A stretch of DNA of 64,000 bases from Lycocorax pyrrhopterus obiensis. Its lineage: Eukaryota; Chordata; Aves; Passeriformes; Paradisaeidae. The DNA lies in assembly GCA_014706295.1 (NCBI GenBank), contig JACSVZ010000008.1:18951659-19015658 (forward strand). Reading direction: 5' to 3'. The position numbers and the translations under genes are program-made. Under the pieces are notes generated by a model that had not been told where the DNA came from, searched no databases, and saw only the letters and a list, made by a program, of their open reading frames with translations. Shown one piece after another: positions 31,140-45,134 of the stretch. The stretch's first letter is position 1. Each line of letters opens with the position of its first letter.

Positions 31140-34100
31140 CATCCCTGCCCTTCTCAGGAGTTGACTGAGATCCCAACTTGGGATACTGTTCATCCAAGGT
31201 TGCCTGAAATCTGTGTCTCATAAAATTTCTTTATCTAAGTCTGCAGCAAAATGAAAAAGACATCTGTGAATTTTAAGTATATAATCCCCCAGCCAATCCC
31301 ACCAAAAGCTCAGACAACCACCCAAGCCTGAAAGATCTACAAGATCAGCACCTGGTATTACTAAAATATGGTGAGCACCCAAAAGAGCAGTGTGGCCATC
31401 ACCAAAGCTGGGGTAGCTCTGGTTAGGCTCCAGTTTCCAGCTGGGTCAGCAAGGTGCCACACGGTGGTGTGAACCTATGGGGAGCTCTGTCACCATGTCC
31501 CTTACCCTGCAGAAAGCACTGAGCCCAGCTGATGTGATCTGCCTGTGTACACCTGCGCTGTATATCTGACATTCCATACAGAGGACTTCCCTCCTACATG
31601 TGCAGGCAGACCACGACCTGCAGTGGAAGGTCTTGGCTACTTTAATACTTTTCACATATTTGTTATGAGTTCTGTTGGTCTCACTCCTGCCTTCCCACCC
31701 CAAGATGTCTGTATTTCTGCTTTAGATTAAACAAGCAATTCCCACACAGGCAGTTTGTTAAATGTCCTTGCAATGACAGACAATACCTTAGAAAGGCACA
31801 AAGTGCTGATTTATCTGGGGTTACTGGCTACAGCACGTGGTTTAAATCAGATCCCGGTCCATGACAGTGATATAAGGGAGAACTCTACTTAATGGTAGTG
31901 AAGGGAGCACATCTCCCTCCCTTAATCACACACAGATTTCCAGTTGGATAGAGGCAGGGCTGCCTATTTGTCCTTCATTATACAAACCATAAACACACAC
32001 TTGTATACCCAGAGCTTGTCCGCTCTAATCATCTATCAAGAATTCCAGATTCCTCCTGTATTATCCAAAGATCTTCTTTATTATAACATCCTTTCCTAAA
32101 AATTTATACAAACTAACTTCTGTTCTCATCCTATTCTCATCTTTTCCCAGCTGAACTGAAAAGACCAGGTTCCCAAAGAAGCTTGTTTTGAGGCTCCATG
32201 TAGATGTTCTTACCTGGGTGAGAAGTGTCACTTGCAGAGATTCTAACATTTGGCAGCCTTGATTCTGTGACATTCTCTTTTATTTTAGTGTCAAACAGCT
32301 CATCCAATGCTGTTGATCAGCTCCAGTGCAAAGCCAACCAGATCAGCCTATGCCATCCCTGAGCAGCAGCTTGGTGTTGCAGTTCGATCATGGCGAGTGC
32401 TCATCTAACTCTGTTTCACAGCTGGATAATCGTGAGAGGATCTCTTCTTGCTGAAAGAGGTTCAGCGACAAATGGTTGGACAGCAGTTTTACCTTAAATT
32501 GCCGTGGCCTTTTTACAGTTATGTCAAAACCTAAATCAGATGGGACATTTCCAAGGGTGCAAAGCAGAATTAAGTGCCTGTTTCTCAGTGGCTCTCATGG
32601 CGAGTTGGACACCACACAGATATTTGTGGCTTTGAAGAGAGGATCTAAATACTGGACATTTGGCTCCTGCCTTAAATATCCTTGCAAAGTTTTTTTTGGC
32701 AAAGACAATTCCACCAGAAAGATTCAGGGAAAGCTTTTAAAATTCCATTTGCCATCGGATGTAACTCAGACATGACATTTGTAATGTCATCAGATCAGAA
32801 TTGCTGACGTGAACAAGAGTGTTGGAAGAGACTTCCATGGGACCAGGATTGGGTCCAGTTTTCACATTTCCTAGGCATTTTTTGCTAAACATCATTTTGT
32901 ATAAAGAAGCATTTGTTTAGACTCCAGATGTTCAAGTAACCTCCTGTCATATTTTGTCTGCATCCCAGTGCTCCCATCTGTGATCTGAAGTGTTATGAAG
33001 TAAAAGTGGAAGGATTTATTTTGATCTTACTTCCATCTGTTTTACACTCTGCTGACTCCCTTCTTGATTTGTACCAGTGTTTGAGAGCAGGGCTAAAGTG
33101 CAGCGGGTGCAATTCTGCACTGCCGTAACCAGTGTAAACCCACAAAACAGGACATTCACTCTGAACTGACCTCTGGAAATTATTTGCAGAGTTATTTGGG
33201 ATAAACAGTTGTGATCCAGGAAATCAGCAAACTCTGTGCAGGCACTTGTTCAGGGAGAACATCTGCTATGAAGCACTTCAATTGTTACCAGTGCTTAACA
33301 GATGGGCACTGCTGAGGCTAATGGTTGTGAAATATGAACTTTATGATGTTTCTGAGCAACCCACAGCAATGTTACTACAGCATATCCAGTGCTGACATCT
33401 CTTTACCTACTCACAGAGTGCTCTGAAGGCAGCCCTGACCTGGAAGCTCTGGGGCTTACACATCAGTGCCAGCCTCAGTTACAAGAAGAGGAAATTTATG
33501 AACACTTCCCTTAATGGCTGTGATTATATTCAAACTGACAACCTGATTTGGGCCAGGATGGCCCATGGTCAGGGATGACAAAGGCTCTTCATGAGTGTCA
33601 AAACAGCTGTGTATGCTGGGGGGTCGGAGATCTTCCCCCTCCAATTGCTAAAACACGTGCCTCTGTTCCAGGGCTTGCCCGCACTGTTCTCCATGACTGG
33701 TCAGACAGGGGAGGTCTGAGGGCAGAGAACCATTCTCACTGCTTTAGAACCAGACAAAAATTAGTGTCAGGGAGGTCTGTGTAGGCACTAAAGATCAATT
33801 TAGAGTTTGCACCAGCTTACATAGTTCAGGCATTTGTCTAAGGCTGATGAGAGAGTGAAGATGCATCTGCAGGCAATTAAAGACTCCTGGTTCCAGTATT
33901 TAATTCTGTAAATACTTTGTGTTGCAGAATCCCAGCTGGAGACAGCAGGATCACCAGCATAGGAAACAGGGAGACTTGAATTCCAAATGGGTAAAAGGTA
34001 TCCTACAGCCACACAGAGAAAAGGGAAACAAAATTAAAAAACCCACTGTCCAAGAAATTCAGAATGACAAAAACCTTCTGCTTTTGTCTTCACTCTGTCT

Positions 34101-37100
34101 CAGCAGAAACTGGCAACAGATCCAAGGCAGTGGGGGGTGATTTTTTATCTCTTTATGCTGCAAGAAAAAATTCTCAGAGTACTTTGTCGGAAAGAAATCA
34201 TTAACACAGGAAACACGAATTAACAGAGACTGCAATAATCTTTGTTACCAATGAGATGGACTGGGTTTGCCTCCCAGCTGCATCACTGGAAATCCACCAA
34301 GGGAAGCATTTTGGACAAAAAGATTCTCCAGAGCCTGGAGCACAAACTGTGTCACAAAGATTACAGGAAATCTTCTGCAATGTAGTGCTAACAGATCTTA
34401 CAGAAGACCTGAAAATTTCCATGCCTGGTCCAGAACAGAATCCCCTGATGCTCAGCTATCCTGTTCCTCCCCAGGCCTTGCTGCTGAACCAATCCTAACA
34501 CAGCCAGCAGCCCAAGGTGATATCACTTGCTAACTATGAAATTTGGGATTGAAATGCCTCCTCCTTTCTCATTTTGCTTGCCAGCACTATCCCTCAGCTC
34601 TAGTCAGGGCCTCTTATTTGCCTGAGAACTGAATTTAACCAGAATAGTAATAGTTTGCATGCTCATCTGACACTAAAAGAGAAGAATTGGTGGACAGATT
34701 ATTGGCATGTGGAATTATCTCTTTTCAGATTTTCTGTAATAGCATGGCTATTAAACTAAAGATCATTAATAATATGCCATTTAGCTTGTTTTTGAAGGGT
34801 GGAGGAAGGACTGAGAATATATGGATGAAGAGAGTGAGGAGAAGAAGCTGGAACTTCTCCTGGCAGCAGGCAGGGAGACAAACCCCAGCTGTGCCTGTAG
34901 CACACTTTGATGTATTCGTAAGGCGTTGAGATAGCACAGTAATTTCCAAATGTATTCACTCACAGTGGTAGTCCAGCCAGCTGGCGTGTCTGTGTTCCAA
35001 GCTGGGAAAGATCCCTGGTCAGCAAAAGAAGATGATACTGGAACTGGGGCTGTGAAGAAGCCTGGCTGCCTGTCTCTGCTACAGCTAGTGTCTCCTGGTG
35101 GAAATGTGAGTGCTCGCTTTTAAGTTTTGCTTTTATGACAGCAGAACCTGGTATGGGTTTCAGGGATTTAATACTCTGCTGCTATAATTTTTTTTCCCTT
35201 GCATTAAGATAGGGGACTATGAAAGCTGAGATGCTTTGGGCTCACTTAAGCAGAAAATGCCAGTCTTCAGATTTCTCTTTTTCTCTCTTTTTGGGCTCTT
35301 TTTTGTTATCACAAGAAAGATACCCCCTCACCTCTGAACTGAAACTGCATATCAAAGGGAAGAGATGTTCAATAATAGCAAACACAAGACAGAGTTCAAT
35401 CTTTCTCCCTCCCACTGAGTGAGGAATTAATTCTGGGAAAGTACCTCACAAACCCTTCCAAATCTTCCAAACCCCTCCAAGTCTGCAATATTGGACTTAA
35501 AAAATGCTGAAAAAATGACAGCTGTGCGGAGCCTGTGCTCTCCACACTGTTACTACATCACAAGCCATTTAGTTCACACTGTTCTCTGCTGCCTGACAGT
35601 GCACACCAGCTGAAGCAGGACTGGCAGTGACCCCAGCTGTCCTTAGCAATGAAGGAGAGATATTTGTCTAACTGGAGACCCATGAAAGCACCCAAGATGT
35701 TGCCACTTCATAAAGGTGCTCACTTCTTTAGCTCTTGATTTCTCTGGCTAATTGGTTGTATTTGTTGTCTCTCTTACACAATGTTGTGCCAAGGAACAGA
35801 AGGATTTGTAAAATGATTTGACACTGTTCAGCCCAGAGACAGGTAAACGTGCTGGCTCTCACCTGAGATGCAACAATCTCTACCACATTCACAATCTTCA
35901 CATCTTCCCTCACGTTCTCTCTGAACTGTCCTGATGCAATTGAAAGCTATATATGAAATAAGCTATGATTTTATAACTCTTTATGACAAAATGCTCTTTG
36001 ATTTTGATCAAGATGTATCAGCCCCAGGCAGATACGGCCTCCAGTTACCCCAGGGAGGTTTAGGTTGTATATTAGAGACAGTATCTTCACCAAACGAGCT
36101 GTCAAGCACTGGGAAAGGCCACCCAGGGAAGAAGCGGCTACACATCTTTAGAGCATTGAGAAGTCTGTACTTGGTAAGGATCAGCCCAGTCACACCGTCC
36201 TGGTGCTCAGCTGCAGCTTTTCTTATCATGCCCATTACACAGTTGCCACTCCAAATTCAGTCAGTAATCTCACACCCAGCTAGAAGAGACCACCAGGGAG
36301 GTTTGGAAATTATCTGCTAAAGCCTGAAGTTCTCAGCAGGTGCCATCTGCTCTGCAAGCCTTGCCATGTACAAAAAAAGGCCACTTTGCTCACCCTCAGC
36401 TTTGATGCTCTTCCTATACTCCAGTGCTCTTCTCAGGTGCTGCAGCTGGTGTCACTGCAGGTCGTAGGGGGAAAGCCTTGCAGTGGGAATGGATGCTGAT
36501 TTTTAAAAAATCCGTTCTATGAAAGATTCCCCTGGAAAGAAAGTTTTGCCTTTGGCTCAAGATCCCCTGTACCCAGACAAGTCATCTCAGCAGACAGAAT
36601 GTGCCCTGAAATAGAAATAATGGCGTAGTGACAGAGCCTTCATCTAGCAGGCAGGACTGATGCTGCCAGAGCGGCGGGCTCTTCCCTGCAGCCTGAGAAC
36701 ACGGCCCGTCCCATGGGAAACTGCAGACCTGTAACCCTGATGTGCGAGTGCCCAGCCTTGTGAATGGGTTGTGATGGGCTGACACAGCTCCACAGCTCCT
36801 CTCCTGACTGCTGCCCTCTCGTACCTCATTACTCATATTTATTCTGAGGTATATGTTTGGGTGGGTGGGAGAATATGGGCTTATCTTTACAATTGTTTTT
36901 TCTTTTTAGTAATCAGTAATTACAGTTCCTATTCCTCCTGTAGGCCAAATTCAAACACTGATGTACAAGATAGTGTAAGATTGACTTCTTATGATTTCCT
37001 TATCAGCTATCTACAGCCCCAGGCAGATATGGAAACCACTGATTATATATCTAGGGCAAAGCAAAGCATCATTTCAGATAGAAAACCTGTCTCTGACAGG

Positions 37101-40100
37101 TATCTTTTGCATGCTTCACTTATTTTTTATTTTTACTCTTCTCTCACACTCAGGTGATAAATTACACCAACTATGAATGATACCACTCTTACCCTTAACT
37201 TCACAGATAATTCAGGTCAAGTTTAGAGGTAATACAAAGGAATCAAAGTGAAAGTAATAATGGAAGAGCCCAGAGGGACTCTCTCCCATGTCATACACGA
37301 TCAGGAGCCAGAAGGAAGGTGTGACACACACAAATCTGAACTCCCTCTGGGACCTTCCTTTACCAGTGCAAATCTTCTCAATAAACAAAGCATGACAGTG
37401 CTTTTTCATGCAAAGGCTTTGTGATAGTTACAGTGCTGCCATAAACTATTGATGGAATTACTCAGAGTGGAACAATCGTTTGGTTTGCTGCCTTCAGCCC
37501 CCTAAAGACAAAAAACCCTGACGATAAGGCATCATCATATAGGAAAAAAGTGGTAAGAGAGCCCTCTCCTCATGACAAAGAGCATGGCTGTAGCATTGCT
37601 GATTCTGCACTGTTTGCATTGTGCTCACCCCAGAGACTTCCCAAATGGTCCTGCTAAAGCCTGCACCCACAAACAGAGTAGGCAGTTCCCAGCTGTACAG
37701 TACTGCCAAGATTAAGACAATTTTAATTTCTGCAGCTCTTTCTCATGCCACCCCGAAGAATCCCTGCTGCTTAAGGTCAGTCAAATACTGCTCTTTTTTG
37801 AGGGGGTGGGGCTGCATAGATTTGTGAGCAGTAATACTGTTCATAGATCTGCAGGTAAGAGAGGGTTAAACAAGTTTTATGTTCAGAGCACCTAAAAGGG
37901 TCAAGGGGTCATTTCCTTCACGTGTAACCATTTGACCAGGTGCAACTGTGGAATTTTCCCTTCCTCAAAAGCCTCAAGGTATAGATTACTTCCCAGAGGT
38001 GCATAATTAATTTAATGGCCCAACCCTCTTTGGATATGGCAAAACTTAAAAATATTGAGCACACAGTGGCTGGAGAGACTGCAGAGATTTGTTTGACAAA
38101 TATCACCATCAACCCTAGCCCCATTTTTACATGAATCATCATTTAGGATTAGGGAGGAAACGGAAATGGAAAAGTCTCTGTCTGAATCCCAGTGAAGTGA
38201 GTTCAGCACTTATTTCCATGAGTTATTTCTGCATTACCCTTTTAAAACCACTGCTCTTTCCCTTGGCACTTCAATGATCCAATGACCCAGAGTATATGAC
38301 AAAAGTGTCCCAGCTTTCAGAGTCCTGGACCTTTTCTTCAGACTCTTATCAGAAGCAGCTAACATCTTTAAAGGATGATGATGAAGCCTATCGCTTACAA
38401 ATAACTGAGGAAAAAGAAACAAACAAACCATATAATAGATATTACACATTTTTTTGGTTTTTATTATGGATACATTGGACATTAAATGTTTTTTGACTTA
38501 GAGTTATTTCTCCAATTTGTTTCTGTGTGAGGAATGTCATACGCACCTCGCTGGAGCCAAGGGGAACATTCCTCTTTCCTTTAAGATGACCGGGACGGTA
38601 CACCAGAAACATGAATTTTGGACAAGAATTTCACGATCAGGCAAGCACAACACACCAGCCCAAAGGTTTAAAGAATCCACTAGACACTGTAAGGCCTAAT
38701 ACACACTTTTGCAAGTGCTACAGTCCCAGATCCTGAGCGGTACTTAGGTAATGTGGACAGTCAACACTTCCTAAACTCCACTGAAAATAAATAGAGTCAA
38801 AGTCACTTGACTTAGATTCTCTTTTGGCCTTGTCAGTCTCTCTCTGAAATTAGGGTGGACTTAGGTTTTGGCATACAGTTTTATTTTGTGTTTGGTTTTG
38901 TTGGCATTTTATTAGTGGAGGTTTAACTCAACACCTGAGAAACCCTGCATGAAACAAAGGTCTTCATTAAAATTTTAACACCCTTGCTGCTTCAGTTTAG
39001 AGTCAGGAGAGCTCCCACTATGCATGTAATTATTTTTCCGTAGTAAAACGCTCTTTGCTGAAGGATAATTGATATGAGGCTTAAAATTCTAGCACCAAAA
39101 TACCCCAAAAAAGTTAATAACTTCTCTAAGTATTTGTATGGGCCTCTGATTCCATCCTCTGGAGTCCCATCATGTTCTTCAGGGGTGGGCTAGTAAATTG
39201 TCTTCTTGGCCGCCTCACTGGCCAAGTTCACCCACACACATCTCATATTCCAAGGAGTCGGATCCCATAGGTCCGTGTAATGTAACCAGTTTCTTTCCTG
39301 CAAATGTGCAGTGAGAACGTGATACCATTTTACTTCTGATGTTAGATCACAGCACAGGCAGCTTACTGGCCTCTGAACTGATGGGGAAGAGCCATCAGGC
39401 ACTCAGTCCACAGGCAGAGAATATTAACGTGTAAACGTGTGTCTGTGTACACAGACCAGACTGTGGCTGTCTCAGTCAAAAGCTGAAAAAAATGCCAAGA
39501 CATAAAATGACTGTTTACCAGTATCACCAGCTGAAACTGTCCCTAAATGCAGGATTTTGCTTATTATTAGGAATTTCTTTCCTGATTAGTCCATTCCTCA
39601 AACCCACTAAAAATATGAGGGCACTTCTACCCATCAATTCACCAGCCAATGTCTTCATCCTGTTCACAAATTAGCAGCTGAGGGAACTCCTCAGCCTTCA
39701 TCCTACAGATCCCCTGCACTTGCTTGCTGAGGGAAAAGCTGGTGCACTGCAAAAAACATGCTCAGATTCTTACAGTTTCCCTCATCCTTTGCCATGTGAG
39801 CTGCATTACTGTCCCCTCAGCTGGTCACAAGAACACAGCCACTTTCTAGCCCAGGAAGTCCAACCAGACACGTATCTCTGCCGTGTTCTTGCTTATACAA
39901 CCAGGCTAAGCCCCAAAACTCCTTGCTCCTGCAACAGAGACCTCTCAGATTAGTTTGACGATACTAGAAATGGATGCTGGGCATCAATGTCTCCTTAGGT
40001 GTCCTTGGCCAACCATGGCTTTACAATGTTTGTGGCCTTCTGTCCTAATCAAAACATCTAAGGGGAGTTCAGTGGAATAAGGTAGCAAACCTGTTGTTGG

Positions 40101-40850
40101 GGGAGAGCGAAGATCATGTTAAATAATGCCAGTTTTAGCCAGGTTACAGTGTAGTGAGTTATATACTGATATTTTCCAGTATCTGCCCAAACCAGCAGTA
40201 ACTCTGGGTGAGATCTTTCTTCCTGTGCTAACCTGTACATCCTACAGAGGATCACAGCAGTATGACTGGGCCAACAACCCTAGTGGTGAAGGCCTGTGGT
40301 CCCAGGACATCTACTGCCTCCCAGGATCTGCCACAGAGGGTTTCAGGCTGGGGATGATGGATAAATTCTGGTATGCAAATTCTGTGTACAACGCTGAGAT
40401 GATTCTGAGCTACATGTTAGTCTAGAAGACATGCTCAGCCAGGCTGCCTCAACTTTGGCCTGGACTGTAGCTCAGTTTTTTCCAGCTCTTGGAGTAGTCT
40501 GAGGCTGGGAAGGCACAGAGGTGGTTTAGAGTCACTCTTCTGCAACTCTCCCCAAGGATGGGAGTCATGCTGTATCATCTGGAGACACATCACATAACCT
40601 CACCCTGTCAGCCCAGACCAAACACAGGTCCCTAAAGGCACAGCTGTCTCTGCATGTGCAGTCTGTCCAAAGCTGTGGGAGCAGGGACAATGCATGGCCA
40701 CACACAGCTCAGTACTCTTGACCAAAGTTTTCCTCTGAAGGATGGACCTCAACTTCAGTAAAAGCAATCCAGAAGTGTAGGAAGTAAGAGATGTTAACTA
40801 GTGAAGCCACTCATCTTGTAATCCTTTTGGGGTGGTTGTGGTGGAGCTGC
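31140..40850. other. Intergenic stretch, no gene recognised
   Basis: Ordinary A+T-leaning DNA. A short segment at 33095-33160 (CAATTCTGCACTGCCGTAAC then CAGTGTAAACC) resembles the possible archosaur repeat at 5935-6118. No exon, RNA gene or intact mobile element is visible. ORFs are at most about 130 codons and look random. Confidence 0.6.
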
Positions 40851-40854
40851 AAGA

Positions 40855-41090
40855 TTGATTGAGGCTGGAGCTGCTTAGCTTGACAAAGTGATCTAGGGAA
40901 GGTGTGGAGACACTGCAGTCATTTGCAAATATTGAATGCCTGTGTGCAAGTACCACAGAGGACAAGCAAATTCACTGAGGTGCCAGAAAAAATGAACAAG
41001 AAGGGATAAAGGAAGGAAATTAACAAGACATCATGGCTGTCAGGAGGAATTTGCTGATATTACTCAGAGGAATAATCTCTCTGCTTCAAA
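40855..41090 (+). mobile_element. L3/CR1-type LINE 3' fragment
   Basis: The order GGCTGGAGCTGCTTAGCTTG, CACTGCAGTCATTTGCAAAT, ACCACAGAGGACAAGCAAAT and GGAAGGAAATTAACAAGACA matches the well-known old LINE segment 'ggctgcagctgtttagcctgg ... agcagtcttcaaatacttg ... agagggca ... aaggaaggac'. It is 5'-truncated and heavily diverged. Confidence 0.6.
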
Positions 41091-42084
41091 CACATAAAAC
41101 TAAACCAGATACAACACTAAAAAAAAATTAAAATATATAGTAGAAAAAGCAATCTGGACTTATCTTCCGAGGGTGGAAAAAGAAAGATCCCAGGAAGACT
41201 TTGCTGTCTATCATCCTCAGGTTTCTCTGAAATTTCAGGCTCTCCTGGGAGTGCTCATTCAAATTTATGCAAAAACTGAATTAAATAACATTGAGCTACT
41301 ACTGTGTATTCCACCATAAATTCCATTCAGAATAAAATGAAAAGATATTTCTGGAGACCTGTAGGATTTTGTTAAGTGAACAAAACCAAGCAGGACTTCC
41401 TGCCTAGATATCTTTTTCTTGAGATTATCCAAGGGCTCTTTCTTGACAGAGATTCCCCAGATTATTATCATTGTTGTTTCCTGTAATAAAAAGTTCCTTA
41501 AAAGTTAGTTTGAATGAATGCTGAATCTGTGCTTCTCCAGCCAAGGAGCCCTTCCCCAAAACCACTGGAGGCTGTTTGCCACTGTTTTATGTTAGTCTGT
41601 CACTGATAGATTGACTGAATGCCCAACCGTGTCTGCCTGCCAAAGATCAATGGCTTCCTCCAGAAAGAAGCAGCCTGGGGGGAAGAGGAATGCCTGGGCC
41701 AAACAGCTTCCTGGTCTCCCATGCAGTTTATGGGTCTGATAATCTTCTTGCTTATCTCAGGGCAACACCAGGGTTCATCCTCTTCCATAGGGAGTAGAGA
41801 TATGCAAGATAGTGACGCTATCAGTGCAGAGAAGAGCGGCAGCTTAAAAAAAAACCGACATAGATCTATCTTTTTTAGGTTTCCTCAACATTTTATTATC
41901 AGGAGAACATAAGGTAAAATAAGACAAGGAAGACAATAGTGTGGCAGACTTCCTCATGCAGCAAGCAATGGGCAAACTTTACAAAATTCAGATGTCATTT
42001 GGTCTGGATCAATAGCTGAAATACGTTGAAGTTCACTTGTGTGCCACCCTTTATGAGACATGCTGACAAGTGTAGAATCCCAAG

Positions 42085-42250
42085 AAAAGACATCTGGGAG
42101 TCTAGACAACATGAAATACGAGGAGAGGCTAAAGGAACTGGGTTTTTCTAACCTGGGGAAGAGAAGGCTGGACAGGGAAGGAACCAATTGCATCTTTTCC
42201 TTCCTGAAGGGACTTGTTGTCAAGACAGCTCTAACTAGAAGAACAGGGCT
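42085..42250 (+). mobile_element. CR1-type LINE fragment
   Basis: Contains GAGGAGAGGCTAAAGGAACT, GGGTTTTTCTAACCTGGGGA, AGAGAAGGCTGGACAGGGAA and CCTTCCTGAAGGGACTTGTT in that order. This corresponds to the CR1 region 'gaggacaggctgagagagttggggttgttcagcctggagaagagaaggct ... cttccagtacctgaaggg'. It is truncated at both ends. Confidence 0.75.
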
Positions 42251-45134
42251 TGATTTGGATTCTAGAAATTGGTGAGCTTAACATATACATTGATTTGCCA
42301 ATAGCTGTGTCCAACAGAGAATACAAGATCAAGTAGATTTATTGTAGCATTTTATTCTTCACTGACTTCAGAACACCTGAAGCAGCAGCAAATTATGATC
42401 CAAACTCTCTGAAAGAAAACCCTGCAGGGGCTCAAAAAACAGGATCAGACTGGATCTTGTTTCTTGTTAGGAATTAATTTAGAACTGCAGTAGTGGCCTT
42501 TTGTTTAGCCTTTCGTCCCAGACTGGCCTTAACTCAGTGCTCTCCCATTGAACCCAGCGAGCTTGCTACTGATAAAGCTGAGGATAAATAGGAGGTACAT
42601 TTACACACCTCTACAACAACAGTATAAAGAGTTCTGGTTGCTTCTTTGTGCTGCTCCATCCTCCTGATTTATCCCACTGTGGGCAGCTGTACTGCTCTCT
42701 TCCTCTAGAAAGAGAGGCAAGAGATGCAAAGAAACAGTGGGAGAGTGCTTCACTTACATTGGGACCCATTCCTACCTCAAAGACTGTCCTATATGTCCAT
42801 CTTTGGTTAATTATGACATCACAGAAACTAGAAGACAAACATTTCTTACCTTTTTCTGTCTTCTGTGACAATGGGGTAGATTGTTCCTATCATTCATTTC
42901 CCGCCTTCCCCCAACCCCTTCTCTTATGTCCACCAACTTCTTCACTTTATTCAGGCAAATCCTTTATACTCTCACTGATGAGCCTAATACATTCTGCAGG
43001 AAGGGAGACTAGCCGAGATAAAAGAACAGAAACACTCCAGGACAGAAAGGAGAAACAGTTGCTGGTATCTAAAACTGAATCTCTAATCATATTCCTTTAG
43101 ATAGAGGGCCAGTTTCCATCTCTTAGAGATACTAGTGTGGAAAATGGCACTTTTTTTTCCCCCTCCATGAACTCTCCTGTTTTAGCTAGAGGTAGGATCT
43201 TCCCCTTCTCAATTGTACCAGGCACCAGAAAAAGATTAGAGTGACCTGCCTGAGGACAACAGCCCCTTCCTATCACCCAAATGATTCCTAGTCTGCACAG
43301 AGCACTGCTCCAGCTCTTGCTGGAGCCAACAAGGTTAAGAAAGAGCACCAAAAAGCAGGAGGTCATATAACTTGCTGAGTAAAACTGCTGGAATGAATTT
43401 GGGCCATTATCTCTAAATACTGTGTTTGCACATGACCTCTGCAGAGCTGTACATTTGAATGGCACTGCCAGACAAGGAGCCAGGCGTTTAGGCAGCACGA
43501 CTCAGACTGACTGACTTCGATTGAGTGATGCTGGATGACACCAGAGGAGGATGCAGTGGCCTCGCAATATTTGACATCTGCCCCTCTATAAAGGAAAAGG
43601 ATTTCTTGGCAGATATCCTACCTTCAATATTTAAAATTTGAAGATAGTCTTTATTGCTTTTTAATTGGGATGAAGGCGGGAGTATGTTTTCTTTGGATCT
43701 TACTTCAAAGCAGATGATCAGTGTTGCTGAAAATAAAGAGCCTTGTTTAGGCCTCTACTGATCTTACCCGCTAAGCAAAATAAACTCACATGCGAGCATC
43801 CCCCTCCATTCATGCTCTCAATGCATGTCACTTCCCTTGTAGGTTTATTTGAAAAATAAGAAATGCCAGGCTTCAGTCTGCAGGGAGCAATTGCCCATTC
43901 TTAGGAGATTCAGGGATCAGCACCCCTCTGCAAACAGTCCGTTTGGCCCCATGCAGTCAAAACAGAAAGACAATAGTCAGGAGCCCTTGTCTTGGAGTTG
44001 TTTCTTTCTATACCCTCACGCTTACAAGAAGCCACCTTGGGAGGCCACTAGTTAAATACAGGACATAACAGACAAAAGCTCTCATATGAATCCTCCCCTA
44101 CTCCAATCTGATGTTTCTTCTGTCTAAGGGAGAAAAGAAATTAATCGTTGGGGAGCTAAAATGACTACCTTTTCCTGGCCTTCATATCTGCATCAACTTT
44201 ATCTAATGCAAGTAGATTGAAAATGGGAATAATATTGTGTTATAACACTGATAGGGAGGTTTCAAATTCATTGTTCCTCAGTTGTTTTCTGTAATTAGAA
44301 ATAAAGCATTCAAGCTGATAGGGCAGGAAGTAGTCTTTTTTCCTTCCCCTGAATATGAAAAACTGAATCTTCCAGGGTATTCCAAATTAAAACTCAGGAT
44401 CAAGTGATTGAGAGTGTCCCAAAGGTACTGCACATCTAGATTACTGAATAAGAATAACAGGAGCACATCTGATGACCAGAATGTGTGCTGTACCTCTGAA
44501 GACCCCTCTAACTGCTTGCTCAGCAGCACTGGTTCCCTGCAGCACAAGCATTCCTTTTCAGTGACAGGGCAACTTGCTTCAAGAGTCACGTGGATTCATC
44601 AGGTGAAGATGTGTGGGACTTAAGGATGAATTTCAACCTGATAGTCCACCACAGGAATGGAATCACTGGGCCCCAGATACAGCCAGAAACGATCAGTAAG
44701 TGTATGCACATCAGCAGTTTCATGGCGAGGAAAATGCTGAACACACCTCTGTTGCCTCCTGTCGCAGCGCAGCTGAGCTCTCAGTACAGTTTCTGTGTGA
44801 ACCTGTACTTCACTTTACCAGACACCAAGGACCCTGTGTATCAGAGTGCTAATTAACTTCTCAGTCTAGTACAGGGTATGTTGTTAAATAACAACACAGG
44901 GTCTAGGAATGCACTATAGCCATTTAGAATAATGTTACTGATGTGCTTTTTTAAAATGCTAAAATTTCAAAACCTGTAAGTATTTGGCTGGAAACCATAA
45001 CAGCTCTGTCACGGAGGCCCTGCAGGACCTTCTGGGAGCTGTATTTCATGGATTTCACACTCCTGTTTTCCCCTGGGCATGATCCTAACTTGGGCTAGAT
45101 CTGCTGTGATGCACGATCTTCTCTTCTCTTGTTC
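42251..45134. other. Intergenic stretch between LINE fragments
   Basis: No gene or repeat is recognised between the 42.1 kb and 45.1 kb LINE pieces. The longest ORFs (133-150 codons) lack motifs and overlap on both strands. Confidence 0.6.

Noticed and set aside
36019..37029. Shared 16-base word AGCCCCAGGCAGATA plus one at 36020 and 37014
   Set aside because: The flanks do not extend the similarity, so it is too short to call a duplication.
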